Assembly (NCBI RefSeq): GCF_000018885.1
Contig: NC_010168.1
Coordinates: forward strand, 1,302,001 to 1,366,000
Direction of reading: 5' to 3'
DNA length: 64,000 nt
DNA from: Renibacterium salmoninarum ATCC 33209
Lineage (GTDB): Bacteria > Actinomycetota > Actinomycetes > Actinomycetales > Micrococcaceae
Position 1 is the stretch's first letter. Every line of letters starts with the position of its first letter. The position numbers and the translations under genes are program-made. Shown here one piece after another: positions 54,427 through 64,000 of this stretch. A model generated the notes under the pieces. The model had not been told where the DNA came from, searched no databases, and saw only the letters and a program-made list of their open reading frames with translations.

Positions 54427-55467
54427 GTTAATTCGGGCGGCCCAAAAAGGTCCTTCGTAGAGAAAAGCGGTATAGCCCTGAACCAGCGTTGCGCCGGCAT
54501 CAAGCCGTTCGCGCACATCGGCCGCAGTTTCCACACCGCCAACTGAAATCAGTGTCAGCTTGTCGCCGACTACCGAGCGTAGGCGTTGCAGAACTTCCAA
54601 GGAGCGTTCCTTTAAAGGAGCGCCAGACAATCCACCCACGCCATAACTCATCACTTGGGCGGTCTCGGTGCGCAGATCTTCGCGGGTAATGGTGGTGTTG
54701 GTGCAGATCACGCCGTCGAGCTTCAGATCCAACGCAAGTCGGCCGACCTCGTCAAGGTCTTCGTTGCTGAGGTCTGGGGCAATTTTCACTAATAATGGCA
54801 CGGCTTTACCAGCGGCGCTCACTGATGCGGCGCGGACCGCGGTAAGCAACGGTCGAAGAGTCTCGACGTCCTGCAATAGGCGCAAGCCAGGGGTATTCGG
54901 TGAAGATACGTTGACTACGAGGTAATCCGCCATCGCAGCAAGCTCACGAGTGCTCACCAAATAGTCTTCAATGGCATCCGCCAAATCAACCTTCTTGGTC
55001 TTACCAATGTTCACGCCAATCACAGGACGCGCTGTCCGATAACGGCGGTCCAAACCCTCCTGGGCTTTACGCAACCGAGGGGCGACCGCTGCCGCGCCGT
55101 CGTTGTTGAATCCCATTCTGTTGATCAACGCACGGTCCTCGACGAGCCGAAAAAGCCTTGGCTGCGGATTTCCTGCTTGGGCTTGCCCGGTGATGGTGCC
55201 CACCTCGATGTGCCCGAAACCTAGATCAGCTAACGCTTCAATGCCATGACCTTCTTTGTCAAAGCCTGCAGCTAAGCCAAAGGGCGACGGAAAGGTTCGG
55301 CCCAGCGCTTTGACTTGGAGCGACAATGCCGGTCGAGTCAGTGAACGCAAAATTGCGCCCGCTCCGGTCCGGTGAGCTAACCGAACTAGACCGAAGCCAA
55401 TCCGATGCGCCCTTTCGGCATCCATCCAGGAGAAGCAGACACGGAAGAGGGTGGGATAAATTCGCAT
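54400..55467 (-). CDS. pyrD: Dihydroorotate dehydrogenase (quinone), class 2
   Basis: From ATG 55467 the protein has 355 residues. N-terminal membrane-associated helices (SWMDAERAHRIGFGLVR), PFGLAAGFDKEGHGIEALAD, INRMGFNNDGAAAVAPRL, NVSSPNTPGLRLLQ (catalytic serine), LVKIAPDL and ISVGGVETAADVRERL. It oxidises dihydroorotate with quinone. Alone on the minus strand. Intact. Confidence 0.95.
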   Translation of the reverse strand: MRIYPTLFRVCFSWMDAERAHRIGFGLVRLAHRTGAGAILRSLTRPALSLQVKALGRTFPSPFGLAAGFDKEGHGIEALADLGFGHIEVGTITGQAQAGNPQPRLFRLVEDRALINRMGFNNDGAAAVAPRLRKAQEGLDRRYRTARPVIGVNIGKTKKVDLADAIEDYLVSTRELAAMADYLVVNVSSPNTPGLRLLQDVETLRPLLTAVRAASVSAAGKAVPLLVKIAPDLSNEDLDEVGRLALDLKLDGVICTNTTITREDLRTETAQVMSYGVGGLSGAPLKERSLEVLQRLRSVVGDKLTLISVGGVETAADVRERLDAGATLVQGYTAFLYEGPFWAARINKDLAKTVR

Positions 55468-55608
55468 GTCTCTAGTTTTCCGTGAGCTGCTCACTTCGCA
55501 AAATGCGACTAACAAAAAGCAGCTGGTCGAGGGTTAGCATAAAACCATGGCACGGAGAAAAATCGGGGCGCGGAATGCTAGCCGTCAACTTCTTCAGGTG
55601 ATCTGCGC

Positions 55609-56643
55609 ATGCAAATACTGACCTGGTCCCCCGATGTTTTAGGCACGGGATACGAATCGACAGTTTTGAACGTCGGAGTAAAGGACTCGCTCAATCGTGT
55701 TGCCACCCTGGTACGGCATTTGCCCGCAGATCAAGTGAGCAAACCAGGCCAAGCAGTTTTGTTTTTGCACGGTTGGAGCGATTACTTTTTCAATAAAGAC
55801 CTGGCTGAGTTTTTTACCGAGCAGGGCGTGGCCTTTTACGCGCTAGATTTCCATAACCACGGTCGGAGCCTCCGCACTGGTGATCTAGGCGGATTTGTGG
55901 CAAACCTGGATGACTATGACGCCGCATTGGCGAAAGCCATTGAGGTAGTTGGAAAGAACGTCGATTCAATCTACGGCACGCCCGCTGGCCCGATCGCGAA
56001 AACAAAAATAGCACTTATGGGGCATTCCACCGGTGGTTTGGTCGCTGCGCTCTGGACTAGTCGTTTTCCGGAAACCGTCAGCCATCTAATTTTGAACAGT
56101 CCGTGGCTGGAAATGCATGGCAGTTCCTTCGTTCGGCATGCTACTTATTCCATGGTGGAACCGCTAGCTCGTTGGTGGCCGCAAAGCCGAATTAAATTAC
56201 CGGAGCGAAATTTCTATTGGCGCTCGATTTCAGCAAGTGCTGAGGGAGAGTGGGAATTGGACGATTCGCTTCGCCCACCGTTAGCTTTTCCGATCATATT
56301 TGGCTGGATGAGTGCAATTTTGGCCGGCCAGGCTCAGGTAGCGAAGGGTTTGAAGATCTCGGTGCCAATTTTGGTCCTGATGAGTGCGCGTAGCCTCAAT
56401 GGGCCCCGTTGGCGTGAAGGAATGCGCAGTGCTGATGCAGTTTTGGATATTCAGACCATGGCAGCCAGAGCTATGACCCTTGGCGAAAGCGTCACGATAG
56501 AAAGAATCGACGGCGGTCTGCACGATGTACTGCTTTCGGAAAAACCTGTGCGTGATGAAGCATATGCACGCTTACGCCGTTGGCTGCACGGCTACATGTT
56601 TTACCAGGAGCCCGTTAAGCCAGCGGCTGGTGATCCTTCGTGA
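55609..56643 (+). CDS. Alpha/beta hydrolase (lysophospholipase/S33-like), first of a pair
   Basis: 344 residues: VLFLHGWSDYFFNKDLAEFF, YALDFHNHGRSLR, nucleophile in ALMGHSTGGLVAALWTSRFP, histidine in GGLHDVLLS. No signal peptide, so it is cytoplasmic. Its stop overlaps the start of a paralogue. The substrate is unknown; monoglyceride lipase-type is possible. Confidence 0.85.
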   Translation: MQILTWSPDVLGTGYESTVLNVGVKDSLNRVATLVRHLPADQVSKPGQAVLFLHGWSDYFFNKDLAEFFTEQGVAFYALDFHNHGRSLRTGDLGGFVANLDDYDAALAKAIEVVGKNVDSIYGTPAGPIAKTKIALMGHSTGGLVAALWTSRFPETVSHLILNSPWLEMHGSSFVRHATYSMVEPLARWWPQSRIKLPERNFYWRSISASAEGEWELDDSLRPPLAFPIIFGWMSAILAGQAQVAKGLKISVPILVLMSARSLNGPRWREGMRSADAVLDIQTMAARAMTLGESVTIERIDGGLHDVLLSEKPVRDEAYARLRRWLHGYMFYQEPVKPAAGDPS

Positions 56644-57662
56644 GTTCAGACGACAGATCAACAGCGCTGTATGAATCGGGTGCGCAGTCAACTTGGCAGG
56701 CTGATTTTCTTGGCCCGCACTTTGAGCGGCTGGACCTTGATTTGGGCCACGACGACGAAGGCCCGGTATGGGCGACCTTGATTCGGCGCAAGACGGCAGC
56801 TAAGAAGTTTGATGCTTCCTGGCTACGGCACGTAGTGCATCGCAATTTGCCGCAGGCGGCGACGCCACGGCATGCGGTGTTGTACCTACACGGTTGGGCC
56901 GATTACTTCTTTCAAACCGAACTGGCAGATTTCTTGGCGGACCGTGGCATCGCCTTTTATGCGCTCGACCTGCGCAAATATGGCCGGAGTTTAAGGCCCG
57001 GTCAATCTGAAGGATTCGCCGACGATCTGCAGATTTACGACCAAGATATTGAGGCGGCACTTGAGGCAATAGCTCAAGATCTAGGTCCAGAACATCAAGT
57101 TCACTGGCTAGCTCATTCGTTGGGCGGACTCATAGCCAGTCTGTGGGCGGACCGGCATCCGGGCAGAATCTGCTCATTGATTTTGAACGGGCCCTGGTTG
57201 GAATTACAGGGCAGCCGATTGGTCCGCCAGATTGCCACCCATCTAGTGGACCCGTTTGTTCGTTCCGATCCGCGCCGAGTGTTTCATTTTCCAGATATGT
57301 CTGCCTACTGGCAGTTCGTTTCTAAGACAGCGCAGGGCGAATGGGATCTAGACCCGGCTTGGCGTCCAGCACGATCGTTTCCTTTTCGTGCTGGTTGGAT
57401 CAAAGCTGTTCTCAACGGGCACGCTCAGGTGGCTAAGGGGCTGCATATCGACGTCCCTATTCTGATGCTGCTCTCTGAACGGACACTGATCCAGGCGGAC
57501 TGGAGCGAAGAAATGATGGGCGTCGACGCCGTCATCGACGTTCATGTGATGGCAAAGCTCGGCTTACAGATTGGCCGCAGGGTGATGGTGAACCGTTTTG
57601 ATGGCGCTTTGCATGACGTGTTTTTGTCTCGGCCCTCGGTGCGAAAATTCGCTATATACTGA
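56640..57662 (+). CDS. Alpha/beta hydrolase, second of a pair
   Basis: 340 residues, clearly related to the previous gene (VLYLHGWADYFFQTELADFL; YALDLRKYGRSLRPG; HWLAHSLGGLIASLWADRHP; GALHDVFLS). GTG start overlaps the upstream stop. The two arose by tandem duplication and have diverged. Intact. Confidence 0.85.
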   Translation: MSSDDRSTALYESGAQSTWQADFLGPHFERLDLDLGHDDEGPVWATLIRRKTAAKKFDASWLRHVVHRNLPQAATPRHAVLYLHGWADYFFQTELADFLADRGIAFYALDLRKYGRSLRPGQSEGFADDLQIYDQDIEAALEAIAQDLGPEHQVHWLAHSLGGLIASLWADRHPGRICSLILNGPWLELQGSRLVRQIATHLVDPFVRSDPRRVFHFPDMSAYWQFVSKTAQGEWDLDPAWRPARSFPFRAGWIKAVLNGHAQVAKGLHIDVPILMLLSERTLIQADWSEEMMGVDAVIDVHVMAKLGLQIGRRVMVNRFDGALHDVFLSRPSVRKFAIY

Positions 57663-57683
57663 GTTAGGCGACTGGATGCGTTC

Positions 57684-58532
57684 TTATGCTTCAGCTTGAG
57701 ATTCCGCTGCCGCGTCAATAGCGCCGCCATAACGACGATCGCGTTGCGCATAGACATCGACCGCATGCCACAAAGTGCGACGGTCCACATCAGGCCACAG
57801 CGTATCTAAAAAGACGAATTCAGCGTAGGCGCTCTGCCAAAGAACAAAATTGGAAATCCGTTGCTCACCACTAGAACGCAGAAAGAGATCTACCTCGGGA
57901 AGATCAGGTTGATAAAGATGCTTCTGAATCGTCTTTTCGGAAATCCCTGACGGTTTGAGCTTCCCCGCAGCGACCTCTTGAGCAATCGAGGTAACCGCGT
58001 CGACAATCTCTGCCTGGCCGCCGTAATTCACGCACATGGTCAAGGTGAGCGTGTCATTATCCTTAGTCTGTTCCTGAGCTACCTCAAGCTCTTTGACCAC
58101 CGAGGCCCAGAGTCTCGGTCGGCGTCCAGACCAACGGATTCGCACTCCCCAGGCGTCAAGCTGATCCCGCTGCCGCCTTAAGACATCGCGATTGAATCCC
58201 ATCAGGAATCTGACCTCGTCCGGTGACCGACGCCAATTTTCAGTTGAGAAAGCAAATACCGTGAGATGTTTGATACCCAGATTGATGGCACCCGCCACCA
58301 CATCTAGTAGCGCCGGCTCGCCTGCCTTATGACCTTCGATTCTGGTCAGACCGCGCTGGTTAGCCCAGCGTCCGTTGCCGTCCATCACAATTGCGACGTG
58401 CGCGGGAACAAGTTCTGCCGGAATATCCGGCATTGACTCGCCTGAAGGATGTGGCCAGGGAGCCACGACGGCAGCTTTGGTGATGCTGCGCGATGATTTA
58501 CGTGCTGATTTCCGAGATGAACGAAGAGCCAT
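57684..58532 (-). CDS. uppS: Isoprenyl transferase (undecaprenyl diphosphate synthase)
   Basis: 282 residues with [70 protein letters not shown]. It makes the lipid carrier for cell wall synthesis. ATG shares a base with the recO stop. Intact. Confidence 0.95.
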   Translation of the reverse strand: MALRSSRKSARKSSRSITKAAVVAPWPHPSGESMPDIPAELVPAHVAIVMDGNGRWANQRGLTRIEGHKAGEPALLDVVAGAINLGIKHLTVFAFSTENWRRSPDEVRFLMGFNRDVLRRQRDQLDAWGVRIRWSGRRPRLWASVVKELEVAQEQTKDNDTLTLTMCVNYGGQAEIVDAVTSIAQEVAAGKLKPSGISEKTIQKHLYQPDLPEVDLFLRSSGEQRISNFVLWQSAYAEFVFLDTLWPDVDRRTLWHAVDVYAQRDRRYGGAIDAAAESQAEA

Positions 58533-59287
58533 CAGCTTCTTTCAACGAGTTGGAGCGACCGAACGACACGTTCCAGATGCCACTGCACGTAGTTGGCAAC
58601 TAAACCCGCTGCCTCGCGCCGATTGGTGATCGGTGAGATATCCGCAATTGACCAATCACCGCTCAGGAGCGCTGGGAGTAGTTCCATCGTGGCCGCTGCC
58701 GGTGAGGGCGAACCTGGTGGCCGGCAGTCATGGCAAACGGCTCCGCCAAGTGCGGCCGAAAAAGCCGTATGCGGGCCAGGGTTTCCGCAGCGGGCACAAT
58801 CGGTAAAGCTGGGTGCCCAGCCAGCGGTGGCCAATGCGCGTAATAAATACGAATCTAGAATCAGCTCCGGCGCGTGTTCGCCGCGCGCTAAGGACGAAAA
58901 GGCGCCGATCAGTAGCCGATATTGGGCACCAGCAGATTCGCTGTCTGCGTCCGTGAGCCGTTCAGCTGTTTCTGCCATCGCGGTGGCTACTGTGTAGCGG
59001 TCATAGTGCGCAGCAATTTGCTCGCCATAGGCGCTTTTGCTGACCGCTTGCGAAACGATGTCCAATGATCGGCCAGATATTAGCTGCAGGTCAGCGACCA
59101 TAAAGGGCTCCAGCCGGGCACCAAATTTGCTACTTGTTCGCCGGATACCTTTAGCGACTGCTCGAATCTGGCCATGCTCTCTGGTGAGCAAAGTAATAAT
59201 TCGGTCAGCTTCGCCCAACTTATGGGTACGCAACACCACGGCGTCATCACGATAGGTGCGCACGGCAAAGCTCGATGAACGGGACAC
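58532..59287 (-). CDS. recO: DNA repair protein RecO
   Basis: 251 residues with the OB-fold N-terminus ([20 protein letters not shown]) and the C-terminal zinc site [17 protein letters not shown] ... GGAVCHDC. RecO loads RecA with RecR in gap repair. GTG start. Followed directly by uppS, the usual actinobacterial order. Confidence 0.95.
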   Translation of the reverse strand: MSRSSSFAVRTYRDDAVVLRTHKLGEADRIITLLTREHGQIRAVAKGIRRTSSKFGARLEPFMVADLQLISGRSLDIVSQAVSKSAYGEQIAAHYDRYTVATAMAETAERLTDADSESAGAQYRLLIGAFSSLARGEHAPELILDSYLLRALATAGWAPSFTDCARCGNPGPHTAFSAALGGAVCHDCRPPGSPSPAAATMELLPALLSGDWSIADISPITNRREAAGLVANYVQWHLERVVRSLQLVERS

Positions 59288-59383
59288 CTAGCCATTCTCC
59301 CACTTGATGCCGCAAGAAGCAGATTTTGACACACAGATACCGAACGACGGCGGAGCATGGATTATCGCTCCGCTGTCGGAAGT

Positions 59384-61144
<1,761 letters not shown>

Positions 61145-61183
61145 TTATCTCTTGTGATGATTTCTCGACCGGGTACGAAAAAC

Positions 61184-61268
61184 TCCGCGGCGAGGAACCG
61201 GCCTGCCCTTGATGCTGCTTCATCAACCGATGAAGCTCATATTCAATGGGTCTTGGTCTCGCCGCGGA
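61184..61268 (-). promoter_or_regulatory. Structured leader upstream of leuA
   Basis: In the 255-base spacer between leuA and the M13 peptidase, an 11-base-pair stem (arms at 61184-61194 and 61258-61268, TCCGCGGCGAG/CTCGCCGCGGA) encloses a second hairpin CTTCATC-AACC-GATGAAG (61218-61235). It would lie in the leuA 5' leader if the promoter is upstream. It does not show a clear T-box sequence or leucine-rich leader peptide. A regulatory role is inferred. Confidence 0.55.
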
Positions 61269-61387
61269 AGCTAAGAAGGAGAATATCAGCGCGCACGAAA
61301 AGTAGCCTAGCATGGCAAATAGTATGAACTAGATACGTCGTAAAACGATGGTTCAGTCATCAACCAATCTCGATCAAGGGAGCATCA

Positions 61388-63093
61388 ATGGCGCAGTCCG
61401 GCACATCGTCAGGAATAGATCAGCGCAACTTCGCTGAGGAATTCAGACCACAAGACGATCTCTTCCGCCATGTCAACGGTAAGTGGATGGCAGAGAATGA
61501 TATTCCGGCTGATCGCGCCGCAATTGGCGCCTTCTTCACATTGCGTGATAAATCGGAAGAAGCGGTTCGAGCCATTGTTGAAACTTCTTCCCAGGCCAGT
61601 GACGACCCGATTTCCAGCAAGATTGGCGATCTGTATGCCAGTTTCATGGCGGAAGAGAAAATTAATGCCGCCGGTTCAGCACCAATCGCGGAAACTATCC
61701 GCTCGGTATATGGCACCGAAAGCATTGAAGATCTGCTTGCCTTGATGGCAAAGCTGCAGCGCAGCGAAACAGCGGGTCTGATTGGCTTTGACGTGTATAA
61801 CGACCCGGGCAACCCAGAACGGTACCTGTTTCAAATCCAGCAGGGCGGCCTAGGCATGCCGGATGAATCTTATTACCGGGAAGAGAAATCCCAAGAGCTA
61901 CTGCAGAAATATCGCGGACATGTGGACAACATACTTCGACTGGCTGGAATCGAGCACAGTACCGAGGCTGCAGCCCGGATTCTGGAATTGGAAACCGCGC
62001 TTGCTGCGGGCCACTGGGACAAGGTGACTCTGCGGGATCCGCAGAAGCGTTACAACCTGCTTAGCAGAGCGGATGCCATTGAGCTGTTCCCCGCTCTGGA
62101 GCTTTGGCTCAGCAATCTGGGCGTCAGCGAAAGCCAGAGCTCGGAAATAATTGTTGTCACTCCTGACTTTTTCCGTACTGCAGCCAAATTACTTCACGAG
62201 GTGCCGTTGCGCTCTTGGCAAGACTGGCTCGCAATGCGCGTAATCTCCTCCGCAGCACCGTATCTCGCCGAAGAATTTGTTTCTGAGGACTTCGCTTTCT
62301 ACGGCACTGCACTCAGCGGCACCACCGAGAACAAAGAACGCTGGAAACGCGGGGTGGCCTTAGTCGAAGGCGGCCTTGGCGAAGCGGTCGGCCAGCTCTA
62401 TGTCGCGGAACATTTTCCGCCTGCGCACAAGCTGCGAATGGAAAAGCTGGTGGCTGATCTCATCGAAGCTTACCGGCAGTCAATCACCGCCCTTGATTGG
62501 ATGAGCGATAGCACCAAGACCAAAGTCCTTGAGAAACTTTCCAAATTTGTGCCCAAAATCGGCTACCCTGCAGTCTGGCAAGATTATTCAGCTCTTGAAA
62601 TCAAGGCAGAGGATTTGCTCGGAAATATCACCAGGGCCAATATCTTTGAACTTGAACGCCAGCTTGCCCGGATTGGGCAGCCGATCGACCGCGACGAATG
62701 GCTGATGACGCCGCAAACGGTTAACGCCTATTACAACCCCACCATGAATGAAATTGTCTTTCCTGCGGCGATCTTGCAGCCGCCATTCTTTGACGCAACC
62801 GCGGACGATGCAGCTAACTACGGCGGAATCGGCGCCGTGATCGGACATGAAATCGGCCACGGTTTTGACGATCAAGGGTCGCAATACGACGGCGATGGCG
62901 CATTGGCAAACTGGTGGACCGACCAAGACCGAGAAGCTTTCGAGACTCGCACCGCGGCTTTGGTGGCGCAATATGACGAGCTAAGCCCGCTTGCTGCGCC
63001 ACAGGAACGAGTCAACGGGAAATTCACGCTTGGCGAAAACATCGGCGACCTTGGCGGACTAAGCATTTCCTATAAGGCCTGGCAGCTGCATCT
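61388..63093 (+). pseudogene. M13-family (PepO-like) metallopeptidase cut by IS
   Basis: The frame runs about 568 codons before the IS end: DDLFRHVNGKWMAENDIPAD, GLGMPDESYY, DEWLMTPQTVNAYYNPTMNE, the zinc site VIGHEIGHGFDDQGSQYD and the third ligand in GENIGDLGGLSISYKAW. The family normally has roughly 80 more residues after this. The frame continues into the IS and stops at 63161-63163. All catalytic residues remain, but the C-terminal part is lost. ATG 61388 is preceded by CAAGGGAG. Confidence 0.9.
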
Positions 63094-64000
63094 TGAATCG
63101 CTCCGGTGTGTCCGGAGGGTTTCTCAGACGATGAGCCTGTCGGCGGCTGCCGTGCTCTGGTAGTGATTGTAGTAGTGGTTTTCTAGCTCTACTGGTGGGA
63201 TGTCTCCGCAGTACTGGTAGAGCCTTCGGTGGTTGTACCAATCGGCCCATTCAGCGGTGCCGATTTCGACTTCTTCTAGAGTCCGCCAGGGCTTGCCGGG
63301 TTTGATCAGCTCGGTCTTATAAAGCCCGTTGATGGTTTCCGCCAAGACGTTGTCGTAACTATCACCCACAGAACCGATCGAGGGGCGGATACCGGCCTGG
63401 GCCAGGCGTTCGGTGAAGGCCAAGGAGGCGTATTGAGCCCCGGCATCGTGATGATGAATCACCCCGGAAATCTCAGCCCCGGCCCGTTCACGACTCCAGA
63501 TTGCCTGATTAACTGCGTTGAGCACTAGCACGGTGTTCATAGAAGCACTCGCTGACCAGCCCAGGATCCTCCGAGAGTAAGCATCGATCACGAAGGCAAC
63601 ATAGACCCACCCGGACCAGGTCGAAACATAGGTGAAATCATCTACCCATAGCCGATCCGGTGCCGTTGGTGTGAAATCACGGCGGACCAAGTCCTTCGCT
63701 CGGGCTGCCTTCGAGTCTTTGATCGTGGTGCGTTTGACCTTGCCACGGACCGCACCCTGTATGCCAAGTAACCCCATGAGCCGTTCTACCGTGCACCTGG
63801 CCACCGGCACACCTTCACGGTTCATCGCCAACCAGACTTTCCTGGTGCCGTAAACCCCGTAATTAGCGGCATACACCTTCTGGATCACGGGCTTGAGCAC
63901 CTCATCACGTTGTTCTCGGTGAGATCGTGTTTTATCCACCCATTCGTAGTACGTGGACGGGGTGGTCTTCACCCCGTCCCAGTAAGCACCTGGCAGATCG
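63094..64000 (-). mobile_element. IS3-family element, second copy, partial
   Basis: Starts with the same terminal repeat as the first copy (TGAATCGCTCCGG..., one base different) and continues in the opposite orientation to the window edge. Visible OrfB protein is identical to copy 1. The other end lies outside, so target duplication cannot be checked. Confidence 0.92.
63124..63972 (-). CDS. IS transposase OrfB, second copy
   Basis: 282 residues from GTG, identical to copy 1, with the DDE residues (WVDDFTYVS, HHHDAGAQYAS, DSYDNVLAETINGLY). The bases just upstream of the GTG show the same TGA/frame break as in copy 1. The N-terminal part and orfA are beyond the window. Confidence 0.88.
   Translation of the reverse strand: MKTTPSTYYEWVDKTRSHREQRDEVLKPVIQKVYAANYGVYGTRKVWLAMNREGVPVARCTVERLMGLLGIQGAVRGKVKRTTIKDSKAARAKDLVRRDFTPTAPDRLWVDDFTYVSTWSGWVYVAFVIDAYSRRILGWSASASMNTVLVLNAVNQAIWSRERAGAEISGVIHHHDAGAQYASLAFTERLAQAGIRPSIGSVGDSYDNVLAETINGLYKTELIKPGKPWRTLEEVEIGTAEWADWYNHRRLYQYCGDIPPVELENHYYNHYQSTAAADRLIV

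Overview
The window looks like an actinobacterial chromosome with mid GC content. The intact genes resemble Arthrobacter/Micrococcaceae proteins: a qcrCAB cytochrome bc complex with diheme QcrC, an actinobacterial cytochrome oxidase subunit IV, and DUF3043, DUF1684 and DUF3054 proteins. Combined with two near-identical IS3-family elements resembling IS994 and about twenty broken genes, the best guess is Renibacterium salmoninarum, the salmonid pathogen known for reductive evolution from an Arthrobacter-like ancestor. The species name is inference; no ribosomal RNA or tRNA gene is visible here.

Layout. 1-3.0 kb: end of a NAD biosynthesis operon (nadB, nadC, cysteine desulfurase). 3.0-6.5 kb: an NTF2-like protein with a broken divergent LysR regulator, a GtrA-like membrane protein and a DUF1684 protein. 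5.6-11.7 kb: a minus-strand phosphonate/organophosphate module (HAD phosphatase, phnD, phnC, phnE, phnE, metallophosphoesterase, RpiR regulator) in which phnD and one phnE are broken. 11.8-14.7 kb: M20 peptidase, transglutaminase-like protein, MarR regulator and a luciferase-family remnant. 14741-16086: a full IS3-family element that joins two unrelated broken genes. 16-39.8 kb: an accessory region full of pseudogenes, including flavodoxin, alpha/beta hydrolase, EndoH-like glycosidase, UvrA-like ABC protein, LPXTG surface protein with SdrD-type repeats, NmrA-like, aminoglycoside phosphotransferase-like, methyltransferase, pyruvate oxidase, HAD phosphatase, sugar isomerase, DUF1801, and an ECF sigma factor fused by frameshift to its anti-sigma factor.

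39.8-61.4 kb: a conserved core in which I see no lesion: trpD, ctaE-qcrC-qcrA-qcrB, a GntR regulator divergent from HPr, ctaC-ctaD-ctaF, erpA, an M20 dipeptidase, pyrD, two tandem alpha/beta hydrolases, uppS, recO, leuA. The respiratory genes form the bc1-aa3 supercomplex: QcrCAB passes electrons to CtaCDEF, and ErpA can supply Fe-S clusters. 61.4-64 kb: an M13 metallopeptidase cut by a second IS copy that runs off the window in the opposite orientation.

The main story is gene decay. Single-base frameshifts, point nonsense codons and IS insertion are concentrated left of about 39.8 kb, and the housekeeping half is clean. The most unusual items are the sigma/anti-sigma fusion, the phnD gene whose lipobox cysteine codon is a stop, the IS junction with no target duplication, and a surface-protein gene with alternating A/B repeats and a G7 tract.
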